Source of the DNA: Petunia secreta
Taxonomy: Eukaryota > Streptophyta > Magnoliopsida > Solanales > Solanaceae
Length of the DNA: 64,000 bases
Assembly (NCBI GenBank): GCA_029990175.1
Contig: JARKIP010000023.1
Coordinates: 26,121,501 to 26,185,500, forward strand
Direction: 5' to 3'
Position 1 is the stretch's first letter, and each line of letters starts with the position of its first letter. The notes beneath the pieces are model-generated. The model ran no database searches. It was not told where the DNA came from and was given only the letters and a program-made list of their open reading frames with translations. Made by a program: the position numbers and the translations under genes. Positions 1-10,124 of this stretch are shown piece after piece.

Positions 1-308
1 CAAGGTTATCCAAATGAATGTAAGAGAGTAGGAATTGAAGGAATCTAACCTTGAATCATCGTTTCATTGGAGGAATCTATAAAAGTTGTAGATTTTTATG
101 GTTTAGAGATTGTTTGAATGGAGAAAAGGAAGGAGAGGATAGTGTGGGTCTTTTTATTAGTTGTGAGGGGGTATTTTCGTGCGGAATAAGTTTCATTAAA
201 CTAATGGTGGGCAGTTTGGCTAAACCACTGTTATTGAGAATATTTTGGCAAACTATTGCTTCCCATGACATATTTTTGCAATTCATCCGGATAAGGGGAT
301 AAATATTT

Positions 309-736
309 GGGACACTTACAAAAATACCCACAAAATCAAAAATAATTACAACCACTACCCACTACTTTCAAATATTACTCAACCTACCCACTAAACTATT
401 TACTCATTCTACCCATCCAAACTTGTATACCATAATTTATACAGTATACCATAAAGGTATACACATATAACTTATAAGGTATAACAAAGGTATACAGTAA
501 TAAATGGTCCTCCAGACTTTTATACCATAATTTATGCAGTATACCTTAAAGGTATACACCTATAAGGTATAACAAAAGTATACAATAATAAATGGGTAGG
601 TTGGGTAAATACTTTTAATTTTATGGGTAGTGTAATTTTTAATGGGTATGACTTGTAAATAATTTAAATTTCATGGGTATAGAGTGTAAAAATCCCTAAA
701 TATTTTAATTTTAATAGGTATTTTCGTAAAGCTCCC
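309..736. mobile_element. Foldback/MITE-like element with long inverted arms
   Basis: The left arm starts GGGACACTTACAAAAATACC and the right arm ends, read in reverse complement, GGGAGCTTTACGAAAATACC. Similarity continues inward for about 100 bp on each side through repeated 'tacccac/tacccat' words. The centre is an AT-rich tandem repeat (421-598). There is no coding capacity, so this would be a non-autonomous DNA transposon relic. Superfamily is uncertain because a clear target site duplication is not visible; the long arms would fit a Mutator-like MITE. Confidence 0.5.
421..598. repeat. Tandem duplication of a ~97-bp palindrome-rich unit
   Basis: Two units begin near 421 and 518 with almost the same text (ATACCATAATTTATACAGTA, then the same word with one change). 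Each is full of short palindromes built on GGTATAC/GTATACC. It forms the core of the surrounding inverted-arm element. Confidence 0.65.
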
Positions 737-1029
737 TTTTGAAAATCTCCCTATATTTATTGCATACTTCTTGTTGTATCATACCTACTGTGTTGGTTAG
801 AAGTACCTTTTATGAAAGTTGATTTATTGCATAGTTTGAGAATGTCTATTTTAAAAGTTTTACTTTCTTGTTTACGAATATTATTGGTTGTTGATAAAAT
901 ACAATCGCATGAATGTCTTCCTATTTGTTCTGGATGAAATATATCATCCTTAGGAGTCCTCATGGCTTATCCCTATTTTCTTCCTTCTTGTTTTGTATTC
1001 AATTTTTGGGCAAATTTTCTACTCGGCAC

Positions 1030-1405
1030 TAGTTAGATTCGTTGGTGGCGGAGAGACGTTGTTGGAGAGTCAGCGGTGAGCCAACCATCTAATTTTCGGT
1101 GGCGAGCTTGTCTTTTATTTATTGTCCTTGTATTTTCTTTCTACACAGTTTAAAGGAATTCATGAATTCTTGTTATTCGTAGTTGATCATTACCTATGGA
1201 AAGGGGACATAGAACTATTATATAAGATGTATTCCGCTTTTTATGTATAGCAGACTGTTTTGTAAGTATTCGAGTTGAATTTTTTATGTTTCTTTGCGAT
1301 TAGTCTTGCTTTGTAACCGGGAGTTTATGTAAATTGATATTTGGGTTCTTTTGACAAAATAGGTACTGGGTGCCCATCACAACCTAGTTAAATCTGGTCG
1401 TGACA
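1030..1405 (+). repeat. 3'-end remnant of a gypsy-type LTR
   Basis: The segment contains GGTGAGCCAAC, also found at about 8725 inside the Tekay-1 LTR. It ends TCTGGTCGTGACA, resembling the CA-terminated 3' end of the Tekay-type LTRs elsewhere in the window. No 5' end, primer-binding site or coding region accompanies it. I read it as an old truncated LTR in plus orientation; the left boundary is a guess. Confidence 0.4.
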
Positions 1406-1949
1406 ATCAAAATGTCTTTAAAGTTCCCTTACATTTCTTGACATCTCCAGCTAAATTCTTGGACCCAAGCTGTTGGATGGCTTTCTGCTAATAATGTAAA
1501 TGTTACTCTGCCCTCTAATATTTTATTGAGTAACTGTGCTGCACGAATGTAGTTATCCTCATAAATATTGTCTAGTTATGAAAATTCCCCAATAAAATAC
1601 AACATCTGCTAGCAAAATTACATTTAAAAATAGGTCAGCCTTACAATTTTATATTAGGGAAAGAAATTAGGCCCGTAAAAAAAACTTGATGGAACAAAAG
1701 TGGTAGAAATGAAAAGATTGATGTCAAAATTGCAAAACTTTTTTCTTGGCAATAAATCGGCAGGTTTAGAGCCTGCTTGGCAAAACTTCTAAAACCTACT
1801 TTTTTTGGAAAGAACGTACTTATGAAGTGATTTTTGTAAAAGTACTTAGGGGAAAAAGGGTAAAAATTTCGTGCAGAGCCTGTTTGGCGCGCGTTAATTG
1901 ATTTGTAGCCGTAAAAAATAAATTCGCTGAGAAATAGCCACCTCCGGAC

Positions 1950-2292
1950 AAATCCCAGTATTTATACTGGGAAGCTTCAGTAAACTAACTTCAGTATAAA
2001 ATACTGGGGCTTTGAACAAGTTTTCTTCAAGGCCCAAACATTTTGTTATGGGACTTTGTATAAAGCTTCAGTCCCATAACAAAATGTTGGGGCTGTGAAC
2101 AACCAGCATTTTGTTATGGGACTTGAAGCTTTATATATAAAGTCCCATAACCCATAACAAAATGCTGGGGCTGTGAACAAGTTTGTTATGGGACTGAAGC
2201 TTTATGTATAAAGTCCCATAACAAAATACTTGGGCTTTGAACAAATTTTGTTCAAAGCCCCAGTATTTTGTTATGGGACTAGTCTGGGGTAT
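1950..2292. repeat. Cluster of hairpin-forming inverted repeats
   Basis: The words GTCCCATAACAAAATACTGG and its reverse complement alternate several times, separated by GCTTTGAACAA and AGCTTTATGTATAAAG spacers. Nearly every unit has a complementary partner within 100 bp, so the single strand could fold into several long stems. No protein is encoded. A diverged version of the theme (CAGTATAAAATACTG) recurs at 2518-2662. Confidence 0.7.
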
Positions 2293-2517
2293 TTTTCCAA
2301 CGCTAATGGAACTTAAGTGTGCGCGCGAATTTTGGTTATTCTTTAATAAACTTGGAAACGGTGGATAGTCCCCAATGAGCGCGTCCAAAAATGGCTAGTG
2401 ATCAAAATTTCACGGGAAAAGCGTAAAAATTTGGCCCCGATGCATGTTTGCACTGTTTTAAATGAAAAACTAGCCAGCGGTGCAAAACTCTTTGAAGACT
2501 AGCCAGATCCGGAAAAA

Positions 2518-2662
2518 TCCCAGTACTTTATACTGAATTTTTGAACAAACTTTTAAAAGTGGTCGCTTAAATATGAATTCCAGTATAAAATACTGGCATT
2601 TTGAACACGTTAGTTGAAAAGTCCTAGTATAAAATACTGAGACTTTAAATATGAAACTCCGA
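2518..2662. repeat. Second, smaller hairpin cluster
   Basis: CAGTATAAAATACTG, a near-perfect palindrome, occurs twice with degenerate copies beside it and is joined by 'tttgaac' spacers, the same grammar as the 1950-2292 cluster. The two clusters look like diverged copies of one element core. Confidence 0.55.
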
Positions 2663-3235
2663 TTTTTTTCTGAAACTTTGAACAAAACTCAAGATTTTCT
2701 TACTGAAGTTTAGCTCAAAGTCTCATAAGTTTGTAGTGTTGTTAGTCTGGATATTGTTTAATGCCAAGAGGTTGTAAGTGTGCAGGGGGTAATTTGGCTA
2801 TTTCTCAACTAATTTTGAAACAGTAGATAAAACTCATTTAGGGCGTCCAAAACTGGATATTTATCAATTTTCACGAGAAAAGCAGTTTATGCTTGGCTAA
2901 CTAACTCAAGAAGCACTTTTTTTTTAATAGACAAATAGTGATTTCTGTTTGACAAAACTTCTCAAAAAATTCTTTCGAGTGTTAAATTACGAGTAAGGAT
3001 AACATGAAAAATAATAAGTTATTATTTATAGTTGATAACCGTTATGAGTAATTCAATATATAAATATTATTGGTGAAAATTATTTTGTGATGAAGGAAAT
3101 TAAAACCGCTTCTGCTTCTCCCAAAAAGCAGAAACTACTTTTTTCAGCTTCTTTTCATATTAAAAAAAATGCTTTTGCTGCTACTGAAAGCAATTAATTT
3201 TCCTTATGGCCAAAAACCTCTAACTTATCTAAATA

Positions 3236-3494
3236 CTCCCTCCGTTTCAAAAAGGATGAACCTTTGCGGAGTACGAGGATCAAATTGACTAATTTTGACC
3301 GGGAATTTGCACATCGAATTTTTAAATTTTTTGAAATAAAATTTATATATTTAGAAACTACATGAAAAATACTATAAGTCACAATAGTTAATAATTCAAA
3401 ATAGTTAGAAAATATTTATAAGACATGTGGTCAAACATAATCTTGTTTGACCCTTCAAATAGTAATAGGTTCATCCTTTTTGAAACAGAGGGAG
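3236..3494. mobile_element. Stowaway-like MITE (Tc1/mariner type)
   Basis: The 259-bp element begins CTCCCTCCGTTTCAAAAAGG and ends with the near-complement CCTTTTTGAAACAGAGGGAG, flanked by TA on both sides (3234-3235 and 3495-3496). CTCCCTCCGT ends with a TA duplication are the hallmark of plant Stowaway MITEs. It encodes nothing and depends on a transposase elsewhere. It lies inside the older composite block 1769-3535. Confidence 0.85.
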
Positions 3495-3540
3495 TAAGTA
3501 CTTTTGGCTTCCTAGAAGCTTGGCCAAACAGGCTCTTCAT

Positions 3541-4524
3541 ATAATTGGTTAAGTCAAAGTAATCGGCTGAAATAACTTTAATAAGGAAAAAAAAAACAAT
3601 CATCACTTATTTATTACAAATGAAAATGCTAGACTAATATCGTAATGACATGGCAGTTAGGCAAAATTAACATACCGAAACAAGACGATTTGATAAAATC
3701 AATTGTTCAAACCTTTACATGGAACTCACCTACATTAAAAGATTTAGAATGGATCACAGGCTCGCGCGATTATGTCCGATCTAATTTTCATCGCTAAACA
3801 GGTCAACTTCATTATAAATCCAAAGCGTGAACATCAATAGTAATGATAAACGACGAATTTAGTACTTAAAAGCCGGGATGCATCAAATAAAGTAATTGTG
3901 CTTGGCGCAGATCTAAAGAGTACCTAATACATTCTCGAATGTCAACCGTGATCCTTATCCAAATACTCTGGCGCAAATCACCGACGAGTCAAATGTGTTC
4001 TAAAGGTACACCTATGAGTGACTTGGCACACTTTAAATTTGTTAAGTAACAAGTACTCCGAAATTAAATAATATAATGTATTTTTACACACCGTAGCTTT
4101 CTTAAATGAAAATTTGAATCTGAAAAGGCAAAAATGTCGACAATAAAATATCACAACCGCTAACAACCGACACAATTATAAAGTGTGACACCAAAATTGG
4201 TATAATCAATGCTAGATTTAATGTAGGTTTTTATCTCCGTCAACTGTACATCCCGATGACTTCTAATAAATGGTTTCCCTAAACAATACCAAAGTATCAA
4301 CTCAATAACAGCTAAATAATTAAAGGGCACATGTTCAAGGTTTGAAAAATGCACTTGAACGGAGGCTTGTTTCAGTGAAGTCTAGGTTGGTGTTATGATA
4401 GTTGTGATCATGCAAAGGAATGCAATATAATCACATTTTATTAATAATTGCAGGTAATTACTGGCTAGCGTGGGATCATTTCCCTTCTATTCTTTAATTT
4501 CGATTTTAAGAACTTTTATATCTA

Positions 4525-4525
<1 letters not shown>
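3541..4525. other. AT-rich stretch with no recognised feature
   Basis: No convincing ORF, repeat or RNA gene was seen. The few frames of 60-65 codons have no recognisable motif and look like chance. Confidence 0.6.

Positions 4526-4609
<84 letters not shown>
4526..4609. repeat. (ATT)28 microsatellite
   Basis: An uninterrupted run of 28 ATT units. A shorter ATT/TTA run (6893-6908) follows the far end of the element at 4626-6892, so that element seems to have inserted into or beside a microsatellite. The poly-leucine frame across it is an artefact of the repeat. Confidence 0.95.
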
Positions 4610-4703
4610 GGTGTTGTTGTTATTAGACAGAATACATATGCAGCCCCTTAAACTTGTCCAAGTTTAGACACCTGAATCAAGACTTGTACCTTTTGAACAC
4701 TTA

Positions 4704-5351
4704 CGGGTCGTTTGGTTCGGATAGAGTTTATGCGGGTATTAACAATGTACGTATTAGTAATGCGGGTATTAACAATATACGTATTAGTAATGAGGGTATT
4801 AGCAATGTGGGTATTAGTAATGTGGGTATTAATAACGCGGGTATTAGTAATGCGGGTATTAATAATGTGGGTATTAGTAATATATGTATTAGCAATGCAT
4901 ATATTATAACGTACGGATTATTTTTTGAATCACTAATATATTACAAATTAATATACAATGTTATAATTTAAAATATTTAGTTACTCCTTAAATATAATTT
5001 AAAAATATCCTTATTATTATGAGGGGTATTTTTATCATTTTAAATTTTAATACCTGCCTTGCTAATACCCACATTATTATTCCACCTTCTACCCCGCATA
5101 AAATAATACATAGATTCCCGCATAACTAATGCGGGTATTAGTTATGCGGAAATTAAAAAGTGAAACCAAACATTGCATAAAATAGTGCTAAGTTTTATGC
5201 TAGGAAGAAAAATGCAACCAAACATTGCACAAGTAATGCTAAGTTTAATGCGGGTAAAAAATATGCAACCAAACATTGTATTAAGCAATGTAATGCTATG
5301 TGGATTTTAGTGAGGGTATAAGCTTAACCCCATTGCAAACCAAACGACCCC
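4704..5351. mobile_element. Tourist-like MITE, copy 1 (PIF/Harbinger type)
   Basis: It starts CGGGTCGTTTGGTT and ends AACCAAACGACCC, with TTA on both sides (4701-4703, 5352-5354). A 3-bp TTA duplication and GC-rich ends fit PIF/Harbinger MITEs. Subterminal regions carry runs of a 15-bp word (GCGGGTATTAGTAAT and variants) facing each other from both ends. No transposase is encoded. Confidence 0.8.
4730..4905. repeat. 15-bp minisatellite inside MITE copy 1
   Basis: About eleven tandem copies of a 15-bp unit of the form GYGGGTATTARYAAT. Because 15 is divisible by three, the array reads through as repetitive open frames that are not genes. Shorter arrays of the same word occur near 5380-5510 in MITE copy 2. 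Confidence 0.8.
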
Positions 5352-5354
5352 TTA

Positions 5355-5902
5355 GGGGTCGTTCGGTTTGGCTTTACTTTTATGCGGGTATTCACTATTA
5401 ATGCAGGTATTAGTAATGTGGGTATTAATAATGTGTGTATTAATAATGTGAGTATTGATAATGCGGGTATTAGTTATGTGGGGTTTAATAATGTGGGTAT
5501 TAGCCACGCATATATTATAACGTAGGGATTATTTGTTGAATCACTGATATATTACAAATTAACAAAAAATATTATTATTTAAAATATTTATTTATTTCTT
5601 AAATAAAATTTTAAAATATCCTTATTATTATGGGAGTTAATTTTGTCATTTTAAATTTTAATACCTGCATTATTAATACCCACATTATTAATACCACCTT
5701 CTACCCCACATAAAATAATACATAGATTCCCGCATTAATAATGCGGATATTAATAATGCGGAATATACAAAAACGCAGTAAAACGTTGCACTAATTTTAT
5801 GCGGGTATTAAATTTTCACAGAAAACCAACCGAACGCTGCGCTAAATTAACGCAGAATTTTGCACGGGTATTAATATTTAATGAGGGGAACCGAACGACC
5901 CC
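5355..5902. mobile_element. Tourist-like MITE, copy 2, adjoining copy 1
   Basis: It starts GGGGTCGTTCGGTTTGG, ends CCGAACGACCCC and is flanked by TTA at 5352-5354 and 5903-5905. The left TTA is shared with copy 1. The interior matches copy 1 in layout and much of its sequence (for example TATATTATAACGTA and the 15-bp tandem words) but is about 100 bp shorter. Confidence 0.8.
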
Positions 5903-6892
5903 TTATTCTCTACAAAAAGTGTACCTAATAGACACAATCCGCTGAGGTGGCACTATGCGTGCATAACACAGAAGTTGAGAGCGTGAGAAACCACAATTTT
6001 TTTAATTTTTTATTTTTTCTACTTCAACTTCTTCTCTTTCCGCTACCCTTGCACTACCAATCTACACCGCTCATCTTTTCACCTTACCACTGCCACCACC
6101 ACTTTCTCACAATACCAAACACTACCCTACCCCTCTGATCTCTGAGTCAATCAGTTTGTCTTTGCAAACTACTGCAGGAACAACCAAAGGCTTCATCGGA
6201 GAATTATCGTCGGAGAAGCATTCCACGGATTAAGATGCTTGGAAAAAGTTTGAGATGATAAGTAGCCTTTTACCAAATAGGAATGACAGAAGCGGAACTT
6301 GGAGACCCCAAAAGGGCTCACCTGAACTTCATTTCAATATTTAAGTGTTTGGCCAAAGTTTAGAACAGTTATTAGTGGGTGGTGTTGGATATTTATCTCA
6401 TAGTAGTCTTCCTTTTTCACTGGTGTTTGTGGATTAAAATTCGAATTTAAGTTTTGAAGAAGCCGTTGATGAAAAACTTGAAAGCTTCAACTGTGAGTTC
6501 GAAATTGGCGTTGAGTTAATTTTGAACCAAAAATTGATTGGATTTTGTTTAGGAGCTAAACTCTCATTGATTGTTGCCATAATTTTAAGGTAAAACCTTG
6601 TTGGAGGAAGACGGTGGAATTAGATGGTGGCCGGCGAAATAGAGGGGATGGTTGCAAGGTTTTCACTATTTTTCTTTTCTTTTTTTGCTTGTGATGTGTC
6701 TTTTTCTTATTGGTGCCTTTTCCCTCATCATCCGCGTGTAGTACGCACTTCTTTTACTTTTCGGTGGTTCTCTTTTAAAGTTCCCATTAGGTACACTTTT
6801 GCAGAGAATAAATGTTAAAAGGTACAGTCCTTGGTTCAGGTATCTAAATAAGAGAATCGGGCAAGTTTAAGGGGTCATACATGTATTCTGCC

Positions 6893-7185
6893 TTATTATT
6901 ATTATTATAAAAACATAGATACTAGGAGGCTAAATGTTGCTAGATGAAAATATCTCTAAATAGTAATTAAGCTTTTGTCCCTGGATATAACTTTAACATT
7001 GGATGTAATAGTAAATTAGAGTGAAACTATTCCCTAATCATATGCTTTATTGGAGGTATAACTAGAAACCTGGATTACGCTAATTTGGAATAGAATTATA
7101 TAAATCTCTTATCCTATACTGCGTGGGATGTACCTGAATTACACAACCGCAAAAAAGATAATTCGGAATTGTAATCACTAATTAA
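6893..7185. other. Short spacer, nothing recognised
   Basis: A short TTA run (6893-6908), then AT-rich sequence with no ORF or repeat that I recognise, up to the Tekay-1 LTR. Confidence 0.5.
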
Positions 7186-8889
7186 TGAAACGATCCTGAC
7201 TAGTCACTATGTGAGTTTGGACTCCGATTGGCGAGCGGACAGACTTTAAAGCTCTGTAAGGTCCAGTACGACCTATTTGTAAATTCTGAATGGGACCTTT
7301 ATTAGTAGGTCTTGAAGGAAAATTTTATTTTATAGTGTCGGTAAATCCGCATTATGATTTTCAAGCTCGTTATGAGGAAATAAGCTCAGTTTAGAAATTC
7401 GGTCGTTAGGTTTGTATGGTCATTTGTGACATGTCTGAACTTTTGGAAGTGAAAACTAGGGTCGTTTTGTTTTTTTTTTTTTGTTTTTTTTTTTTGCATA
7501 TATTTCGAAACTAGAGATTTACTTCCTTCCGTTCAACCCTCGTCTATGGCATCCGAAATCCGTTTCGGGATCCGAGTTCGCGAGCAAGTCATATATGTGT
7601 TTTACAATATGTGTGCTAAGTTTGGGGTTATTTCGAGCATCGTAGGGCAAGTTCGGATAAAAATGCAGCACTGGCCTGAAGGAAATATTTGTTCTGCAAG
7701 TACGCATAGGGGCGCCATCGCACTGAACTAAGTCGCAATAGCAACTGCACCAGCAAAAGTGCTGAGCTGGTTTATAAAGCGACCCCGACAGTCGGCTAAA
7801 CCTATTTTTTATCAAATTTCTTCAATCTCAACTCCATTGGAGGCGATTTCTCGATAACGAATCAACTTAATCGATCAGGCGAGGTTCCTAAAACAACTAT
7901 TGAAATAATTAGAAGTTTTGGGGTAAGGATTTCTTTAATTTTCACTTGAATAAATTGGGCTGGAACCCTGGACTTGTACAACTAGAGAATTTGGATAAAT
8001 TGACCTCGAAATTATAATCTGATAGTATAATTGAAATTGTGGGACTATAAGGAGTCCGAAAACATACCATTATGGCTATTAGGCTAAGCCAAACCAAGGG
8101 GTGGTTTGGAAATTTCTTAATAAAGTAGCATTATTTCTAGTCATCTATCGAATTAGCACTTATACGTGCAGTAGTTCTTCGATAACTCGGAGAAAGATAG
8201 TTGGGAGAGGCTTCGAAAAGGAAAATAAATCATTCAATAGCTGAATTTACTATAGACTTGACGTAAGTGATTGTATCCATTTCTTTGACTGCCTTTCGCC
8301 TATGGATATCCTATTCACGTGTTCTTTACGTGAATAGCTGCCGACAGGGCATACTTACTACGCTGCAACCTTGAAGTGCATCCTTCTTTTGTATTCTATC
8401 ATCCAGGAGTAAGAGGATTTCGCTCTATCCATTTTATGTATATTATTAGTAGGATGGATTCTGCCCCAGGAGTAGGAGGATTCCAATACGTTCTTATGGG
8501 CACATGTGACCCTATTGGCAATCTGTTCTCTTTATTGTTGGTTTTCTGACTTCCTAGCTAGACTATCTGATCTTCAAGGTAGCCAGCAAGCCCCGATTTG
8601 CTGAGTGCTTTGACTCACTCCCTGTATGTTTTGTGTTTTGTCTTTTTTATCAAGGCAGATACCACCCCAGGACCCTGCTCGGCACGCGATTGAGGAGCAA
8701 GGGCATTCCAGCTGTCTGTGGTGAGCCAACATTTTACCATGGAGGCTACCAACTATAGGCATCTTTCATTTGATCTATTTCACTCTGTTTTGGAGATGGA
8801 TATATTTCTTTGTACTCATAGAGGTGTGGTCTAGAATTCTCTGAACCATGTTTCTTGGGTGGACAGTTGTATTTCCCTCTGAATAGTTG
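7186..8889 (+). repeat. Tekay-1 5' LTR, first part
   Basis: The LTR opens TGAAACGATCCTGAC followed by ACTCCGATTGGCG, matching the reverse complement of the LTR ends at 17762, 39427 and 46123 (TGAAACGACCTCGGTC... ACTCCGATTGGCG). The rest is more diverged than those copies. It is cut at 8889 by LARD1. Confidence 0.7.
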
Positions 8890-9368
8890 TGTTTAGGCCT
8901 AAATTTTATCGTTTAGGTAAAACAGTTGAATTTGTTAGATGGTCACAAGCAATACAATAAATACACAGGAGAAATAGTAAATATTGAGAGAAAAGTAATA
9001 AGCAAGAAAGTACTAATCTTATTCTTTGAGAATAACCGAATTCGGTGTGAATCGCTTGATGTATAATATAGTGAGAGAAGGGGTATTTATAGTTATTTAT
9101 CCAATTCTAATTATGGTAAAATACAAAAACTAATAGGGTCATGGGCCTATAAACTCAAGGCGGTGGTACATACAAAACTCTAACTAGGAGACTGTAACCC
9201 TAAGGCAGCGGGGTGTATACCTTGCATCCTACGCCCATATCGGATTAGTGGTCGTGGCTTAGGGAATAGGTATGTATCCTCTGTGCCCGGTGACTTATAG
9301 GCGAAGTCTAATCTCGCCAGTTGAACTCGTATTCCCGTAATAGTAGGTGGCGTAATTTTTCCCACGTA
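8890..9368 (-). repeat. LARD1 3' LTR
   Basis: 479 bp beginning TGTTTAGGCCTAAATTTTAT, as in the right LTR. The far end reads CCCACGTA where the other copies read CCCACACA, so the terminal CA is mutated. It includes about 40 bp that the right LTR lacks near the 'ggtatttatag' word. Confidence 0.8.
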
Positions 9369-9390
9369 GTCAGTCCCCTCACTTGCTCAG
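9369..9390 (-). promoter_or_regulatory. LARD1 polypurine tract
   Basis: Immediately inside the 3' LTR, the minus strand reads GCAAGTGAGGGGACTGAC, a purine-rich plus-strand priming site. LARD2 has the equivalent at 59648-59668. Confidence 0.7.
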
Positions 9391-9530
9391 TGCTGTCGTA
9401 AGCAGTCAGGAAGTGAAAGTGGTATGTAGAGAGGATGTTAAAACATATCTCAGTGACTCCTCAAAACTTGTAGTCTCCTTGACCAAGACTGACGCTTGAT
9501 TTCTTCGAGAATTCTTCGTGTCCTCATCTG

Positions 9531-9660
9531 ATTGGTTGGTGTCGATTCCATGCACCTTTCTCAGAATGCCTTTTACTGCGCCGAATCGTTTCATATCTCA
9601 AGGCCATAATTATGATTGACCGTTTCACACTTCATCTTTATCTCAGTTCGCCTATAAATA
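9531..9660 (+). promoter_or_regulatory. Antisense promoter of LARD1 extra ORF (CCAAT + TATA)
   Basis: On the plus strand, opposite to gag, an inverted CCAAT box (GATTGGTTG, from about 9530) is followed 120 bp later by CCTATAAATA (9651-9660). The same two elements occur in LARD2 at 59741 and 59862 with nearly the same spacing, although intervening sequence has diverged. The TATA box lies 109 bp upstream of the ORF start position in both copies. This arrangement fits an RNA polymerase II promoter driving the antisense ORF; transcription itself is inferred. Confidence 0.6.
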
Positions 9661-9761
9661 AGGGCTTCATGATATTGGCGAAATCACAAATCTCCTTCAA
9701 AAGAATACTTCATCCTTTCCAAAGCTTTTTATACGAGAGAATAATTTATTCATCTTCAAAA

Positions 9762-10124
9762 ATATTTGCCTTTGATCGTGGTCCAATATTCCTAGAAATA
9801 ATCCTTTGTTTAGAATTGATGGTGCATGAGAAAACTATAAACGAGGGAATTTGCACATCCCTTATCTTTTGTCTCTCCATCCACGATTGGATGAAAGGAA
9901 ACCCCCGAGTCATAGAGTTTGATCGAGATTGTAATGACGTTCTTTAGAATATCTTTATTGCGACATGTGCACTGATTACCGTGTGCTCTTCTTCTAACAC
10001 GGCGGTTTCTTTGATATTCCTCTTGTCATGCGGGGTCAGGAAGCTTAACCTCTCTGTTGTCGTGAAGCTTCTCTTCCAGGATGTTGTAGACATAGAGGTA
10101 GCTCCTTCAATAGCACCGGGTTGA
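9762..10124 (+). pseudogene. LARD1 antisense extra ORF (decayed)
   Basis: An ORF antisense to gag-pol, between the RNase H remnant and the 3' LTR, homologous to LARD2 59973-60394. The codon aligned with the LARD2 start is ATA instead of ATG (9762). An in-frame TAG at 9945-9947 replaces the tryptophan codon of LARD2, and TGA ends the frame at 10122-10124. Conserved residues include FAF near the start, NDVL, then CALITVCS, SNT and LSCGVR, giving a hydrophobic stretch of about 25 residues that could be a membrane segment. No catalytic motif is visible and I do not recognise a family. It is non-functional as it stands; function unknown. Confidence 0.6.

Larger units (their letters stand above)
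1769..3535. mobile_element. Composite hAT-like MITE region
   Basis: The left edge reads GAGCCTGCTTGGCAAAACTT and the right edge, reverse complemented, GAGCCTGTTTGGCCAAGCTT, so the outer ends form imperfect terminal inverted repeats. A second left-type end (GAGCCTGTTTGGCGCGCG) lies at about 1878, and two similar hairpin-rich segments follow (1880-2440 and 2440-2890). The block may therefore be several related non-autonomous elements nested in each other. A Stowaway-like MITE sits inside it (3236-3494). No ORF of note. The hAT assignment rests only on the look of the ends; no 8-bp target duplication is visible. Confidence 0.4.
4626..6892. mobile_element. Long-TIR non-autonomous DNA element hosting two MITEs
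   Basis: The left end (GACAGAATACATATGCAGCC) and the reverse complement of the right end (GGCAGAATACATGTATGACC) match, and the match runs inward for over 100 bp (CCCCTTAAACTTG..., then GTGTACCTAATAG). The left arm is interrupted at a TTA by two Tourist-like MITEs (4704-5902); removing them restores alignment with the right arm. The 5906-6734 interior is unique sequence with no credible gene. Flanking TTA-rich DNA makes the target duplication impossible to size. Superfamily not assigned. Confidence 0.75.

Noticed and set aside
51..355. Overlapping 83- and 92-codon frames at the window start
   Set aside because: No motif or similarity; they overlap each other on opposite strands in AT-rich DNA and run into a repeat element.
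4470..4667. Poly-leucine frame
   Set aside because: Translation of the ATT microsatellite.
4654..4971. 105-codon repetitive frame with SN.GI repeats
   Set aside because: It is the 15-bp minisatellite of a MITE read as protein.
5947..6818. Possible small host gene between the MITEs and the right arm
   Set aside because: It lies inside a TIR element; frames are short and low-complexity, with no recognisable domain or splice-supported exon.
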